A DNA stretch of 64,000 nt from positions 4,349,001-4,413,000 of the forward strand of contig NZ_CP011567.1 of NCBI RefSeq assembly GCF_001655615.1. The letters are read 5' to 3'. The notes below the pieces were generated by a model, which saw only the letters and a list, made by a program, of their open reading frames with translations, was not told the DNA's origin and searched no databases. Both the position numbers and the translations under genes were made by a program. Each line of letters starts with the position of its first letter. Within the stretch, counting starts at the first letter, position 1. Of the stretch, positions 63,779-64,000 are shown piece after piece. The DNA is from Pseudomonas sp. GR 6-02 (lineage in GTDB: Bacteria > Pseudomonadota > Gammaproteobacteria > Pseudomonadales > Pseudomonadaceae).

Positions 63779-64000
63779 ATGCGCAGTCGCCTTTTCAGTC
63801 TTTTTTCATGTTTGCTTCTTACAGCCGCTGCCGTTCAATCCGCCCAGGCGGTAGACCTGTCTACCCAACGCCAGTATTACGACGAAGCCAAGCGTGCCTT
63901 GGCCAAGGGCGATTCCGGCCCTTATTTCCGTTATAGCCAGGCGCTCAGCGATTATCCGCTGACCCCCTACCTGGCTTATGACGAACTGACCGCGCGGCTG
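63779..64000 (+). CDS. slt: Soluble lytic transglycosylase, N-terminal part (3' partial)
   Basis: The first 74 codons are in the window. A signal peptide of ~24 residues (MRSRLFSLFSCLLLTAAAVQ, SAQA) is followed by the start of the superhelical domain (QRQYYDEAKRALAKGD, YSQALSDYPLTPYLAYDEL), as in Slt70. It cuts peptidoglycan glycan strands in the periplasm, leaving anhydroMurNAc ends. The catalytic domain lies beyond the right edge. Synteny with uup matches PA3019-PA3020. Confidence 0.9.
   Translation, partial: MRSRLFSLFSCLLLTAAAVQSAQAVDLSTQRQYYDEAKRALAKGDSGPYFRYSQALSDYPLTPYLAYDELTARL

Overview
The window reads as chromosome of a fluorescent Pseudomonas, most likely the P. fluorescens group. 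Three things point there. The right third keeps the gene order known from P. aeruginosa PA3004-PA3020 (thioinosine phosphorylase, nagZ, psrA, lexA, sulA, two small genes, topA, DUF1653, fadA, fadB, small membrane protein, usp, uup, slt). PvdS-type iron-starvation promoters (TAAAT-N16-CGT) occur in the left half. GacA/Rsm-type small RNAs and Pseudomonas REP/REPIN palindromes sit between genes. All products are inferred from sequence alone.

Positions 1-34000 hold a siderophore peptide assembly line, best explained as the peptide part of a pyoverdine locus. A minus-strand run goes type II thioesterase, then three NRPSs that touch or overlap end to end, then (after a terminator) a TonB-dependent receptor with an N-terminal signalling domain. 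Reading A-domain pockets by hand gives D-Ala, D-Lys-like, L-Ala (NRPS1); Gly, D-Ser, a Lys/Orn-like residue (NRPS2); Asp (NRPS3). The Asp module is split. NRPS2 ends in a condensation domain fused to an Fe(II)/2-oxoglutarate aspartyl beta-hydroxylase, and NRPS3 starts with a degenerate condensation-like interface domain before its Asp A domain. NRPS3 has no thioesterase. The terminal thioesterase is the convergent plus-strand gene cut by the left edge, so the chain probably ends there.

Positions 33900-36400 hold two face-to-face PvdS-type promoters. One drives the thioesterase side, the other an unusual SCP2-JmjC (cupin_8) oxygenase; an MFS transporter follows. The SCP2-JmjC protein is the best candidate here for an undescribed step in the pathway.

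Positions 36500-48600 are accessory or housekeeping: a GH15 glycosidase, an unknown small protein, an epoxide-hydrolase-like enzyme, a DJ-1/AraC regulator divergent from isonitrile hydratase (inhA), an ABM protein, a LysE exporter divergent from a MocR regulator, a tandem pair of RsmX-type sRNAs, an AHSA1 protein, an ADP-ribosylglycohydrolase, an LprI-like protein and two small proteins. A deletion scar follows: the first ~37 codons of an aldehyde dehydrogenase, still behind an intact sigma-54 promoter and a palindromic activator site, are fused to an antisense fragment of what looks like the sigma-54 activator gene.

Positions 48558-64000 are core: purine salvage and cell-wall recycling, fatty-acid regulation (psrA with two PsrA boxes), SOS (lexA with two SOS boxes, sulA), topA, the fadBA operon, usp, uup and the start of slt. 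No tRNA, rRNA, CRISPR array or insertion sequence was seen.
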